Of a stretch of DNA of 64,000 nt, positions 1 to 8,703 are shown one piece after another. The first letter of the stretch is position 1. Every line of letters begins with the position of its first letter. A program made the position numbers and the translations under genes. Source of the stretch: Lysobacterales bacterium (lineage in GTDB: Bacteria > Pseudomonadota > Gammaproteobacteria > Xanthomonadales > SZUA-5); assembly GCA_022841325.1 (NCBI GenBank), contig JALHRS010000006.1, positions 63,937 through 127,936 of the forward strand, in the 5' to 3' direction. The notes beneath the pieces were generated by a model that was not told the origin of the DNA, made no database searches, and saw nothing but the letters and a program-made list of their open reading frames with translations.

Positions 1-1
1 T

Positions 2-838
2 GGCGACATCTTTGGCGGTCGTGGTGGCCGTGGCGGCGGCGCTCAGCGTCGCGGTTCGGATCTGCGCTTCGTCATGGAGCTGGAGCTCGAAGAAGCGGTC
101 AACGGGGTCGAGCGCGAGATCAAGGTGCCGACGCTGGTGGGTTGCCATCATTGCGCCAGCTCCGGCTCGGCCGATGGCAAGACCGGCACCTGCAGCACCT
201 GCGGTGGTCATGGCCGCGTGCGCATGCAGAACGGCATCTTCTCGATCCAGCAGACCTGCCCGACCTGTGGTGGCGCCGGCCGCTCGATCAGCAATCCCTG
301 CACCTGGTGTCAGGGCGCAGGCCGGCTGGAAGAGGAGAAGCTGGTTCGGGTGAAGGTACCGGCCGGTGTCGATCAGGGCGACCGAATCCGGCTCAGTGGC
401 GAAGGCGAAGCCGGTCCCGCGGGCGCTGGAGCAGGAGATCTTTACGTCGAAATCGCGGTGCGCGAGCATCCGATCTTCAAGCGCGATGGCGATGATCTCT
501 ATTGCGAGATTCCGATCCGGATCACCACCGCGGCGCTCGGCGGGGAAATGAAGATTCCGACGCTGGAAGGCAGCGCCATGCTGCGCATTCCCGATGGCAC
601 CCAGACCGGCAAGATCTTCCGGCTGCGCGGCAAGGGTGTACAGTCAGTGCGCTCGCACAGCAAGGGTGATCTGCTGTGCCGGGTGGTCGTCGAAACGCCG
701 GTCAGGCTGACCTCGGCCCAGCGCGAGTTGCTGGCGGAGCTGGAAACCAGCTTTACCGGAGAATCGGCGGATCACAGCCCGCGCTCCAGTTCCTGGCTGG
801 ACAGCGTCAAGGATTTTTTTGGGCGCATCGGCGCCTGA
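2..838 (+). CDS. dnaJ: Chaperone protein DnaJ, C-terminal part (5' end outside window)
   Basis: This is the co-chaperone of DnaK, seen from the Gly/Phe-rich linker onward; the J domain lies upstream of the window, so the reading frame is open from base 2. The visible order is a glycine-rich stretch, the zinc-finger domain with four Cys motifs ([32 protein letters not shown]), then the two substrate-binding beta domains with the usual [13 protein letters not shown] type segment. The first Cys motif has Ser in place of the usual Gly (CxxCxGxG), but all eight zinc-ligand cysteines are present. The stop lies 10 bp before dapB, and dnaJ-dapB is a familiar pairing in this order, so the two are probably co-transcribed. 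The family assignment is secure. Confidence 0.96.
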   Translation, partial: GDIFGGRGGRGGGAQRRGSDLRFVMELELEEAVNGVEREIKVPTLVGCHHCASSGSADGKTGTCSTCGGHGRVRMQNGIFSIQQTCPTCGGAGRSISNPCTWCQGAGRLEEEKLVRVKVPAGVDQGDRIRLSGEGEAGPAGAGAGDLYVEIAVREHPIFKRDGDDLYCEIPIRITTAALGGEMKIPTLEGSAMLRIPDGTQTGKIFRLRGKGVQSVRSHSKGDLLCRVVVETPVRLTSAQRELLAELETSFTGESADHSPRSSSWLDSVKDFFGRIGA

Positions 839-848
839 GGTAAAGGCC

Positions 849-1658
849 ATGGAAAACGCCGCGCCGGCACGCATTGCCCTGTTCGGTGCCTCCGGCAGAA
901 TGGGGATCGAGTTGCTCCGTGCTGCGCGTCGGCGCGACGACTGCGTCGTGGTGGCCAGTCTGGTGCGGGCCGCTTCGGCCTGGGTCGGAGAGCGGGTGGG
1001 TCTGACCTTTGGCGAAGACGCGCCTGACCTGGAGTTCCAGGCCACGCTGGATCCGGAAACCGAGGTCGATGTGATCATCGATTTCTCGTCCCCTGATTCT
1101 CTGGAAACGCCGCTGGCAATGGCGCTGCAGCGACGCGTGGCTTTTGTCTGTGGAACTACGGGGCTGGATTCGCGGCACATGGCTGAACTGCAGGCGGCGG
1201 CCAGGCACATCCCGGTGTTGTGGAGCGCCAACTTCAGCCTGGGCGTGGCGCTGTTGCGCAAGATGACGGCGCTGGCCGCGGCCCAGTTGGGGCCTGATTT
1301 CGAAGCCGAGATTCTGGAGGTGCACCACCGCGCCAAGCGCGATGCGCCGTCTGGAACCGCATTGGCGCTGGGCATGGCCATCGCCGATGCCCGTCAGCAT
1401 TCCTTCGCCGAAGTGGCGCGCTTTGCGCGACAGGGGCAGGGCGCCGGGCGCGAAGCGCAGGAGATCGGGTTTGCAGTGATGCGCGCCGCTGACGTGATCG
1501 GCGAGCACACCGTGATGTTTGCCTCCGAAGGCGAGCGTCTGGAGCTGACCCACCGTGCCAGCTCTCGCTCCATCTTCGCCGTGGGCGCCGTGCGCAGCGC
1601 CACCTGGCTGGCGCGACAAGGGGCCGGCTGGTACGACATCACCGACGTGCTGGGCTGA
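849..1658 (+). CDS. dapB: 4-hydroxy-tetrahydrodipicolinate reductase
   Basis: This enzyme catalyses the NAD(P)H-dependent reduction step of the lysine and meso-diaminopimelate pathway in the cytoplasm. The 269-residue length is normal for the family. The N-terminal dinucleotide-binding motif GASGRMG spans residues 13-19, and the signature [15 protein letters not shown], with catalytic His159/His160 and Lys163, spans 157-171. I chose the ATG at 849 because GAGG precedes it and the Rossmann strand starts 8 residues later; an in-frame start at 819 would lie inside dnaJ. The gene follows dnaJ by 10 bp and probably shares its transcript. Confidence 0.96.
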   Translation: MENAAPARIALFGASGRMGIELLRAARRRDDCVVVASLVRAASAWVGERVGLTFGEDAPDLEFQATLDPETEVDVIIDFSSPDSLETPLAMALQRRVAFVCGTTGLDSRHMAELQAAARHIPVLWSANFSLGVALLRKMTALAAAQLGPDFEAEILEVHHRAKRDAPSGTALALGMAIADARQHSFAEVARFARQGQGAGREAQEIGFAVMRAADVIGEHTVMFASEGERLELTHRASSRSIFAVGAVRSATWLARQGAGWYDITDVLG

Positions 1659-1687
1659 TGCAGCGCGCTTACGACAGGACAGCATCC

Positions 1688-2101
1688 ATGCTCACCCCTT
1701 TCCATCTCGCTTTTCCGGTGCACGATCTCGCCGCTGCCCGAGCCTTTTATGGCGGCGTACTCGGGTGCCCTGAAGGCCGTTCCAGCGAGCACTGGATCGA
1801 TTTCGACCTGCACGGTCATCAGATCGTCGCGCATCTGGCGGCCGACACGGGACCACGCGCCCACAATCCGGTCGATGGCCATGAAGTCCCGGTGCCGCAC
1901 TTTGGGGTGGTGCTGGAGTGGGATCGCTTCCACGCCCTCGCTGAGCGTCTGCGCTCGCAGGGCATTGCTTTCGCCATTGAGCCCTACATCCGTTTTGCCG
2001 GCCTGCCCGGTGAGCAGGCGACGATGTTCTTTTACGACCCTTCGGGCAACGCGCTGGAGTTCAAGTCCTTCCGCGACTTCAGCCAGATCTTTGCGCGCTA
2101 G
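1688..2101 (+). CDS. VOC (glyoxalase/bleomycin-resistance fold) family protein
   Basis: This is a 137-residue single VOC domain protein. It opens with the typical [20 protein letters not shown] segment and ends with the [14 protein letters not shown] segment, which carries the usual metal-ligand Glu of this fold. The family includes dioxygenases, isomerases and resistance proteins, and nothing here fixes the substrate. The ATG at 1688 starts directly before the first beta strand, and an upstream in-frame start at 1658 would add only ten residues unlike the family. It lies 29 bp after dapB, probably in the same operon, and its stop overlaps by 4 bp the stop of the convergent DUF2062 gene. Confidence 0.85.
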   Translation: MLTPFHLAFPVHDLAAARAFYGGVLGCPEGRSSEHWIDFDLHGHQIVAHLAADTGPRAHNPVDGHEVPVPHFGVVLEWDRFHALAERLRSQGIAFAIEPYIRFAGLPGEQATMFFYDPSGNALEFKSFRDFSQIFAR

Positions 2102-2694
2102 CGTGGTTGGGAGTCATCTGCAGGCGGCGCCGGCTCTGGCGGCGGATGCACGATCCGATGCAGGCGCTGCAAGCGGGCCTTGAACACCCGCGCTTCCCAG
2201 TCGATGAACCGCCACAGCAGATCGGCCATCAAGGCCACGATCAGCCCCACCACCACTCCGCCTATGAACAGCGCATTGGCGTAGAAGACGGCCTTGGGCA
2301 GGTGCTCGCCCATCTGCATGAATCGCATCAGGCTTGCGCCTACCCAGGCGGTGGTCGCGTAGATCGGGACCACGGTCAGCGGATTGGTGATGAACTGCAG
2401 CGCCACCATGATGGTCAGATTGGCACGAAAGGCCAGTGCCGCGGCAAAGGCGATGATGATCTGCACGCCATACAGCGGCAACAGCGAGATCACCGATCCC
2501 CAGTACAGTGCCGGAATGATCTGTGCGCGTTTGAAGGACCACAGGAAAGGCCGTTTGCGCGCGTGTTCGGCAAACCACTTGATGATCGGATAGCGATGCA
2601 GATTGCCGCGCCGCGGCAGCGGTCGCAGCAAACGCCGCAGTCTGCTGCGGCGGAGCAGCCATTGTCGCAGGAGTCGATCGTATTCGTGGCGCAT
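2098..2694 (-). CDS. DUF2062 domain membrane protein
   Basis: This is a 198-residue integral membrane protein. After a very basic N-terminus (many Arg in the first 30 residues) it has the conserved [24 protein letters not shown] entry and then hydrophobic segments around residues 62-90, 100-118 and 135-160, with the N-P pair of the [13 protein letters not shown] stretch typical of DUF2062. The biochemical role is unknown; some relatives sit near glycosyltransferases, but no such neighbour is present here. It converges on the VOC gene, with a 4 bp overlap of the stops. The C-terminus is proline-rich. Confidence 0.85.
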   Translation of the reverse strand: MRHEYDRLLRQWLLRRSRLRRLLRPLPRRGNLHRYPIIKWFAEHARKRPFLWSFKRAQIIPALYWGSVISLLPLYGVQIIIAFAAALAFRANLTIMVALQFITNPLTVVPIYATTAWVGASLMRFMQMGEHLPKAVFYANALFIGGVVVGLIVALMADLLWRFIDWEARVFKARLQRLHRIVHPPPEPAPPADDSQPR

Positions 2695-2805
2695 GCCTGC
2701 AGTCTAACGTGCGCGCGCGGCAGTCAAGGCCAAGCCACCAGCAGCTGTTGATCTGGCCTTTGCATACGGATCAGCTCCGGCCGCTGGCGACGCGCGCCGC
2801 CGCCT

Positions 2806-2880
2806 TGGAGGGCGCCGCTTTGCGCGGCGCAACAGCGGCCGCGCAGGCGTGTGTCCCTCCTCAAAGTCGCTGCGTCCGGC
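2806..2880. repeat. Dispersed intergenic repeat (family F) in the 2695-3142 gap
   Basis: The 448 bp between DUF2062 and the aminotransferase holds no convincing gene. Bases 2806-2880 carry repeat F, a palindromic GC-rich element (ggagggcgccgc...cggccgcgcagg...ccctcctcaa) that recurs at 5456-5537, 14839-14912 (inverted) and 43624-43707. Bases 2961-3001 hold a second repetitive-looking stretch (cttcgcgttcttcgcgtcc). The promoter of the aminotransferase should lie in the remainder, but I could not pick one with confidence. Confidence 0.75.
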
Positions 2881-3142
2881 TCCTGCCGGGTGTCGGGCGT
2901 ACCAAGGTGTTGCACGAACGCGAGCAATTCAACGTGTTCTGTACCTCTGAATGCTCTTCTTCGCGTCCTCTCTGCTTTTCCTTCGCGTTCTTCGCGTCCG
3001 GCTTCTGGTCCAATCTCACTTCCGGGCAGGATTGTCGCGTCGCCGTTCGTGCTGCAAGGGGGCTCCTACGGTGGGCGACTGCCGGCCCGAAGCCTGCAAT
3101 GCCCACACAGCTACGCTGCTAGCATTCGACCTCCATCACTAC

Positions 3143-4303
3143 ATGAGCCTGGGGCGGATGCGACTGCAAACCAAATTGCCGAGGGTGGGGACCACCATCT
3201 TCACCGTGATGTCGCAGCTGGCGGCGCAGCACCAGGCGGTCAATCTGGGGCAGGGCTTTCCCGATTTTGAAGGTCCTGCGGCGCTGCACGAAGCGCTGGC
3301 ACGGCATGCGCGCGAGGGCAGGAACCAGTACGCGCCGATGACCGGCATCGCGCCGCTGAGGCAGGCCATCGCCGCCAAGACCGAAGCGCTGTACGGACGT
3401 CGGGTGGATGCCGACAGCGAAATCACCGTCACCAGCGGGGCGTCTGAGGCGCTGTTTGCGGCCATCCATGCGGTCGTGCGGCCGGGCGAAGAGGTGATCA
3501 TTCTCGACCCTTGCTATGACTGCTACGACCCGGCGATCGAACTGGCCGGCGCGCGCGCCGTGCATGTGCCACTGAAGGCGCCGAGCTTCTGTGTCGACTG
3601 GCAGCGGGTCAAGGACGCCATCACGCCGCACACCCGGGCGATCATCATCAATTCGCCGCACAACCCGACCGGCGCCACGCTGACCCGCGCCGATCTCCGT
3701 GAACTGGCCGATCTGCTGCGCGACAGCGAAATCCTGGTGATCTCCGACGAGGTCTACGAGCACATCATCTTCGATGGCCGCAAGCATGAGAGTGTGCTCG
3801 GCCATGCCGAGCTGGCCGAACGCAGTTTCGTGGTGTCGAGTTTCGGCAAGACCTATCACATCACCGGCTGGAAGGTCGGCTATTGCATTGCGCCACCGAC
3901 GCTGTCGGTCGAGTTCCGCAAGGTGCGACAGTACCTGAGCTTCTGCACCTTTCATCCGGCGCAATGGGCGCTGGCTGAGTATCTGGTGGCCGATCCGCAG
4001 CATTACCTGGACCTGCCGATGTTCTATCAGGCCAAGCGCGATCATTTCGCGCGCGCGCTGGCGCCTTCGCGGTTCAAGCTGCTGCCGGTTGAAGGTGCCT
4101 ATTTTCAGTTGGCCGACTATTCGGCCATCAGCGACGAGGACGACCAGAGCTTCAGCCGCAGCCTGATCGAGCAGCACGGCATCGCCGCCATTCCGATGTC
4201 GGCCTTCTACGAATCGCCGCCGGATCAGCATCTGGTGCGCTTCTGCTTCGCCAAGACCACCGCCACCCTGGACGCCGCCGCGGAACTGCTATGCGCGATC
4301 TGA
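3143..4303 (+). CDS. Class I/II PLP aminotransferase, methionine/glutamine aminotransferase type (YbdL/KAT-like)
   Basis: This fold-type I aminotransferase is 386 residues long. The N-terminus has the NLGQGFPDFEGP motif of the kynurenine/glutamine/methionine aminotransferase subgroup. SPHNPTG follows in the middle, and the PLP lysine is Lys236 in SSFGKTYHITGWK. The substrate-binding Arg is expected in LVRFCFAKT near the end. It probably transaminates 2-oxo acids such as 4-methylthio-2-oxobutyrate, with glutamine as a possible donor. Its last 13 bp overlap the omega-amidase gene, which would hydrolyse the 2-oxoglutaramate formed from glutamine and so pull the reaction forward. I chose the ATG at 3143; an ATG at 3158 is also possible. 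In-frame sequence further upstream is repeat-derived. Confidence 0.9.
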   Translation: MSLGRMRLQTKLPRVGTTIFTVMSQLAAQHQAVNLGQGFPDFEGPAALHEALARHAREGRNQYAPMTGIAPLRQAIAAKTEALYGRRVDADSEITVTSGASEALFAAIHAVVRPGEEVIILDPCYDCYDPAIELAGARAVHVPLKAPSFCVDWQRVKDAITPHTRAIIINSPHNPTGATLTRADLRELADLLRDSEILVISDEVYEHIIFDGRKHESVLGHAELAERSFVVSSFGKTYHITGWKVGYCIAPPTLSVEFRKVRQYLSFCTFHPAQWALAEYLVADPQHYLDLPMFYQAKRDHFARALAPSRFKLLPVEGAYFQLADYSAISDEDDQSFSRSLIEQHGIAAIPMSAFYESPPDQHLVRFCFAKTTATLDAAAELLCAI

Positions 4304-5094
4304 ACATTGCCCTGGTGCAGGCATCGACGGTCTGGCACGATGCCCGCGCCAATCGGGAGCTGTACGGTACGCAGGTACTGGACTTGGCCGGTCGCGCCGA
4401 TCTGATTGTCCTGCCGGAGACCTTTCTGTCTGGCTTCTCCAATGACGCCGTGGCACAGGCCGAAACCATGGACGGTACCAGCGTGCGCTGGATGCGCGAA
4501 CTGGCGCGTGAAGTGGGTGCGGTGATCACCGGCAGTCTGGTGATCCGTGACGGCGATCGCGTGTACAACCGCCTGATCTGGGCCCGCCCCGATGGCAGCA
4601 TCAGTCATTACGACAAGCGCCATCTGTTCCGCATGGCCGCCGAGCACGAGCGCTACGCCAGTGGCGCGGAGCGCCTGATCGTGGAACTGGCCGGGTGGCG
4701 CATCTGTCCGCTGGTCTGCTACGACCTGCGCTTTCCGGTCTATGTCCGCAATCGCTTCGATCCGGCAAGCCAGCGTCTGGACTACGATCTGGCACTGTTC
4801 GTGGCCAACTGGCCGAGCCCGCGCCGGCACGCCTGGCGCACCCTGTTGCGGGCGCGGGCCATCGAAAATCTGGCCTACTGCGTGGGCGTGAACCGGGTGG
4901 GTACCGACGGCAACCAGATTCATTATGCCGGCGACAGCGTGGCCCTGGATTTTCTAGGAGAAGCACTGGTCGAGCTGGGCAGCGAGCCTGGCGTGGTGAC
5001 CACCGTGCTCTCGGCCGACAAGCTGCAGGCGCATCGTGAACGCTTTCCGGCATGGCTCGATGCGGATCAGTTCACGCTGGATCTGCTTCGATAA
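4291..5094 (+). CDS. Omega-amidase (YafV-like), nitrilase superfamily
   Basis: This is a cytoplasmic carbon-nitrogen hydrolase of 267 residues. The Glu-Lys-Cys triad is visible as Glu43 (LPETF), Lys109 (YDKRHLF) and Cys143 (VCYDLRFP). Family members with this layout hydrolyse 2-oxoglutaramate and 2-oxosuccinamate to the 2-oxo acid and ammonia. The 13 bp overlap with the preceding aminotransferase suggests translational coupling. Such aminotransferase/omega-amidase pairs are known as a repair and salvage module that makes glutamine transamination irreversible, for example in methionine salvage. A nitrilase of other specificity cannot be excluded, but the neighbour makes it less likely. Confidence 0.92.
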   Translation: MRDLNIALVQASTVWHDARANRELYGTQVLDLAGRADLIVLPETFLSGFSNDAVAQAETMDGTSVRWMRELAREVGAVITGSLVIRDGDRVYNRLIWARPDGSISHYDKRHLFRMAAEHERYASGAERLIVELAGWRICPLVCYDLRFPVYVRNRFDPASQRLDYDLALFVANWPSPRRHAWRTLLRARAIENLAYCVGVNRVGTDGNQIHYAGDSVALDFLGEALVELGSEPGVVTTVLSADKLQAHRERFPAWLDADQFTLDLLR

Positions 5095-5144
5095 CTCATG
5101 TCGTCAGTCATTGAATTTGCGGGCCCCGGCAATAGCCGGCTCTT

Positions 5145-5600
5145 GTAGCCCGAAGTGCGCGCAGCGCTCTGCGGGCGGTGATGCGGAAGAGCCCCGGTGA
5201 GCCGCTGCGCGGCACCCTCGGCCTACGGGCTATTGATGCTTCATTGCGAGGAGCGCGCCTTCGGCCGCGAGCGCAGCGTGGCGGGACGAAGCAATCCAGG
5301 GTATCGCCGCACGCCGCTGGATTGCTTCCCCCGGATCAAGTCCGGGGTCGCAATGACGCCGGGGGACATGGCCCGTGGGCAGTGTCGGACCGACACCGGT
5401 GGCTCTCCATGAACCGGATTCCGGCGCCGGCCTCCTGGGTTTCGGGTCGCTGCTCTGGAGGGCGCCGCGCTGCGGCGCCGCTTTGTGTGGGGCAACAGCG
5501 GCCGCGCAGGCGCGCGTCCCTCCTCAAGGCCGCTCCGTGTCTGCCATCGTTCATGGCCCGTACGCAGCGTTAGACCGAAACAGGTGGCTCCCAATCACGC
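5145..5600. repeat. Cluster of dispersed repeats (families A, B, H, F, H)
   Basis: Most of the gap 5095-5693 is repeat DNA. Family A (5145-5227) is an 82 bp imperfect palindrome starting GTAGCCCGAAGTGCGCGCAG and ending in CGGCCTAC. Family B (5242-5357) has outer arms cattgcgag/gcaatgacg and inner arms gaagcaatccag/ctggattgcttc. Family H lies at 5368-5412 and again at about 5548-5597. Family F is at 5456-5537. No coding sequence is supported here. Confidence 0.85.
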
Positions 5601-5641
5601 CTGCACATGTTCCTGACCGGAACCCCGATCTGCCGGACTCT

Positions 5642-5683
5642 CAACCAACAACCAACAACCAACAACCAACAACCGACAACCAG
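5642..5683. repeat. Heptamer tandem repeat, six units of CAACCAA
   Basis: Four exact CAACCAA units are followed by CAACCGA and CAACCAG. The array ends 10 bp before the stop codon of the convergently oriented gene at 5694. Related heptamer arrays lie at 15146-15189, 28052-28065, 34581-34615 and 44019-44031. Confidence 0.95.
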
Positions 5684-5693
5684 CTCTTCCCGG

Positions 5694-5957
5694 TCAGGGT
5701 CGCAACTTGAACGGCGGATTCTCGTTCAATCGGCCGTCGGTCTCGATCACGGCAAAGTTCTTGCGATCGCCGTCGAGGACGATCGGCACGGCTTCCTGGA
5801 ACATCGGTTTGCGGACGTATTTCAGTTCCCAGCCGAAATGTTCGAGGCTGCGCAGGGTTTCGATCTGCGAGGGGTTGAGCAGGCGCTCAAGTACCCGGCT
5901 GGGCGGCGGCGGCTGCCCTTGTCGGCGTTCGCGTTCCGGCACACGACCTCCCGGCAA
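5694..5957 (-). CDS. Small conserved protein of unknown function
   Basis: This is an 87-residue protein. The first 20 or so residues are Arg/Pro-rich and poorly structured. From about residue 28 there is a compact region (NPSQIETLRSLEHFGWELK, then VRKPMFQEAVPIVLD, AVIETDGRLNENPPFKLR). I recall this pattern from short conserved hypothetical proteins of gammaproteobacteria, but no function is known to me. It has no membrane segment or catalytic motif. The heptamer repeat begins 10 bp past its stop. Upstream, 73 bp separate it from the end of the DUF349 gene on the same strand, so it may be the last gene of that operon. Confidence 0.75.
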   Translation of the reverse strand: MPGGRVPERERRQGQPPPPSRVLERLLNPSQIETLRSLEHFGWELKYVRKPMFQEAVPIVLDGDRKNFAVIETDGRLNENPPFKLRP

Positions 5958-6030
5958 CAGCCCTTGTGGATGTTGCCGACATGGTCTGACAGCGCAGATC
6001 GAATTTCAAGTCTGTGCAATAGCCGATCTG

Positions 6031-8703
6031 CTAGCCGCCCAATGTCTCCAGCGCGCGCTGCCGGCGTGCGGCCAGGCGCTTGCGGTCCTCCGAGCCGATC
6101 GGCCCGGTGGACCACCAGCGCATGTCCAGGGCGGCGCGTTCGGTCCTGGGGTCGGTGGACTGGCCGCTGCTCATGCGCGCAGACAGTTTCTCCACCTGCA
6201 GATTCATGCGCGCGGCCTGCTGCTCTGCTGGCGAATCCACACCCGCCAGCAACTCGTACTCCAGCAGCAGCTTTTCGGCTTCCGCCAGTTGCTGCGAGGT
6301 CAGCAGCTGGCGGCTGTCATCGCTGCTTTGTTGCAGTCGCGCCAGACGCAAGCCGAGGCTGCCGACCAGGGTGCTGTCCAGTCCCGATAGCGCGCTCTGG
6401 ACTTCGGCCAGCGCTGCCGCTGCATCCGTACCCTGCAGCCAGTCGGCTTCGATCGCATCCAGCTTCTGGGCCAGTTCCACGGCATGCTGCTCGCGCGCCG
6501 CCAGCTCCGCACTGCGCCTTCTTGCTGCGCTCTTCTGGGCCGCGGTCAGGGCGGCGTCGTAACCGCGCTCGAGTTCGCGCGGACGTTTGGGGTCGGCGCG
6601 CCATGCCGATTCGATACGCTCGATCTCGGCCTCGACATGGGTGGCATCGAGTTCACTGTCGGCGACGGTCTTGAGTTCGTCGATCAAGGCCTGCGCCGAG
6701 GCGCGCTCGGCATCGCGTTCGGCATCCACCGCCTTCAGTTCTTCATTGCGCTGGTTGAACAGCGGATCGATCAGATCGCGGAACTCCTGCCACAGCGCCT
6801 GATCCGTCTTGTGCGAGCCCTTGCCCAGCGTCTGCCAGCGCTTCTGTGCGGCCTTGGCCAGATCCAGCGCCGCGTCCAGCTCGGCATGTGCCAGTTGCCT
6901 TCGCAACTGGTTGATGAGTTTCTGCTTTTCTTCGGCCACGGCGTTGAAGCGGGCGTCGATGGCGGCCGAGCAGGCTTCCATGAGCTGCTTCAGCTGCTTG
7001 CCGATTTCACCGCGCTGACGCGGATCCACTTCGTCGGCACGGCGCAGGCGATCGCCGGCTTCACGCTTGAGCGTCAGCAACTGGCTGACCTCGGTGCTGT
7101 CCGCCGCCAGTTCTTCGCGCGCTCTTTCGATGAAGGCGCCGAAATCCTCGCTGCGCTTGCCGCGGACTTCCTTGCGCTTCTCGAAATAGCCGCGCGCCGG
7201 CTCCAGCGCCTTGTGACAGAGGAAGCGGAAGCGCTTGGCCAGACCGGATTCGCTGACCGGTGCACCAGGGTCGGCTTCGCTGTCATCGATGCGTTTCCAG
7301 GCCTGCTTCAACTCGGCCACGCGGTTGGCCAAGGCGTCGGGATGCATGCCGCTGCCGATCAGCGCTTCAACGTCCTCGCACAGGCGCAGCCGCACCTTGT
7401 TGTCGGACCAGCGCTGCCAGCGCGACAGTTTCTCGATGCCGGGTTCCAGTTCCGACAGCTGCCGATTGAAGGCACGGGCAGCGCTGGCGGGCAATGCATC
7501 GATGGCGCTGCGGGCCTCGGCACGGGCAGCTCGGGCGGCGCTCAACTGGCCGTCTTCCACGGCCTTCGCGGCCTTCTCGATAGCCTTCGAGGCCAGCGCC
7601 CGGGCCTGCTCCAGTTCGGCCTCATGGGCCTTGGCGCTTTCGCGCAGGGTGGCCATGCGGGCCTGGAACGCCGCTTGCAATACTTCAGCTTCGGCACCGC
7701 CCGGGTTGTCCTGCCAGGCGCTGTGCCAGCGGCGTTCGAGCGCATCCAGATCGGCCGTCGGCGCGGTTTGGTCCAGCGCTTCGGCGCGGGCGCACAGATC
7801 CGCAAGCCGGGTGTCCGGGGCGGCAGCGACGGGTTCGGCCACTAAGGGCAGTGACTCAGCCGCGGGCTCTGGCGTTTCTGCGGGCGCCTCGGTGGCGGCC
7901 TCGGCAATCGGCGCTTCCTCACCGATGTGGGAAATGGCATGGAGCGCGGCCTTTAGCGTTTGCACCGCGCCTTCGAAACGGCGATCAAAGCGTTCGTCGA
8001 TCTTCGCGCGCAGGGCCGGCCATTCGGCCTCGGCCCGGGTCAGCAGTTCGACCGTGCCGGCATCGGGATGTCGCAGCTGCTGCTCCAGGCCCAGGCACAG
8101 GGCTTCAGCCTTGGCGACCAGGGCCTGGGCCTCGCCAGCGGCGTACTTGTCGGCATCCAGGCGCTCGCGAATGGCGCGATAGAGGCGCTTGTCGCGGGTG
8201 CGTGCGTGGGCTGCCAACCGCTCCAGCGTCGGCGTGGCGGTGACCCGCGCCAGCAAGACCAGGCGCAGATCGGCATCACTGTCTTCAAGCACGCGATCGG
8301 CAATGAAGCCCAGGCGGGTGCAGCGTTCCAGCGCGGCCGCGCGCAGATCGGCCTCCGGCGCGCGCCTGGCCACCTGTTCCAGCAGCGCCTGTTCCTCAAC
8401 CAGTCCCAGCGCCCGGCGTCGCTCGGCGATTGGCGCACTGCCGGCCAACAGGTCGACCAGTCTGGCCCGGGCACGCTCACGAACGCCGGCGTCGGCGTCG
8501 TTGCTCATGCGATCGGCCACCAGCGTCAGATCGTCGATCCGTTCGAGCGCTGCGCGGCGCACCGGCGCATCCGGATCGTTGCGCAGGATCTGCGGCAGCT
8601 CAGGCAGCAGCGCCGGCTCGCGCGAATGGGCGACGGCCTCGGCACGCTTGGCGGCATTGCGCGATTGCCACGCGGGTTTGGACAAAAAAGAGAAAAGGCT
8701 CAT
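6031..8703 (-). CDS. DUF349 domain protein with N-terminal HEAT-like repeats
   Basis: This is a large, very Ala/Glu/Arg-rich helical protein of 890 residues. The N-terminal 220 residues contain HEAT-like helical repeats (RNDPDAPVRRAALERI, NDADAGVRERARARL). After an acidic/proline linker come several DUF349-type coiled-coil repeats, recognisable by W-x3-W/F-K/R spacing such as LARLEKRWHSAW-like and KAAQKRWQTLGKG segments. No enzyme motif is visible; the family function is unknown. The start MSLFSFLSK at 8703 shares one base with the TGA of the TraB gene (TGATG), indicating translational coupling. In-frame sequence upstream of 8703 belongs to the TraB gene region in another frame. Confidence 0.88.
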   Translation of the reverse strand: MSLFSFLSKPAWQSRNAAKRAEAVAHSREPALLPELPQILRNDPDAPVRRAALERIDDLTLVADRMSNDADAGVRERARARLVDLLAGSAPIAERRRALGLVEEQALLEQVARRAPEADLRAAALERCTRLGFIADRVLEDSDADLRLVLLARVTATPTLERLAAHARTRDKRLYRAIRERLDADKYAAGEAQALVAKAEALCLGLEQQLRHPDAGTVELLTRAEAEWPALRAKIDERFDRRFEGAVQTLKAALHAISHIGEEAPIAEAATEAPAETPEPAAESLPLVAEPVAAAPDTRLADLCARAEALDQTAPTADLDALERRWHSAWQDNPGGAEAEVLQAAFQARMATLRESAKAHEAELEQARALASKAIEKAAKAVEDGQLSAARAARAEARSAIDALPASAARAFNRQLSELEPGIEKLSRWQRWSDNKVRLRLCEDVEALIGSGMHPDALANRVAELKQAWKRIDDSEADPGAPVSESGLAKRFRFLCHKALEPARGYFEKRKEVRGKRSEDFGAFIERAREELAADSTEVSQLLTLKREAGDRLRRADEVDPRQRGEIGKQLKQLMEACSAAIDARFNAVAEEKQKLINQLRRQLAHAELDAALDLAKAAQKRWQTLGKGSHKTDQALWQEFRDLIDPLFNQRNEELKAVDAERDAERASAQALIDELKTVADSELDATHVEAEIERIESAWRADPKRPRELERGYDAALTAAQKSAARRRSAELAAREQHAVELAQKLDAIEADWLQGTDAAAALAEVQSALSGLDSTLVGSLGLRLARLQQSSDDSRQLLTSQQLAEAEKLLLEYELLAGVDSPAEQQAARMNLQVEKLSARMSSGQSTDPRTERAALDMRWWSTGPIGSEDRKRLAARRQRALETLGG

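Noticed and set aside
2951..3142. An N-terminal extension of the aminotransferase of 64 codons
   Set aside because: The added residues come from repeat-like intergenic DNA, whereas family members begin close to the NLGQGFPDF region.
5197..5573. Short open frames within the repeat cluster at 5.2-5.6 kb
   Set aside because: They are composed of repeat families A, B, F and H, which also appear in non-coding places in all frames.
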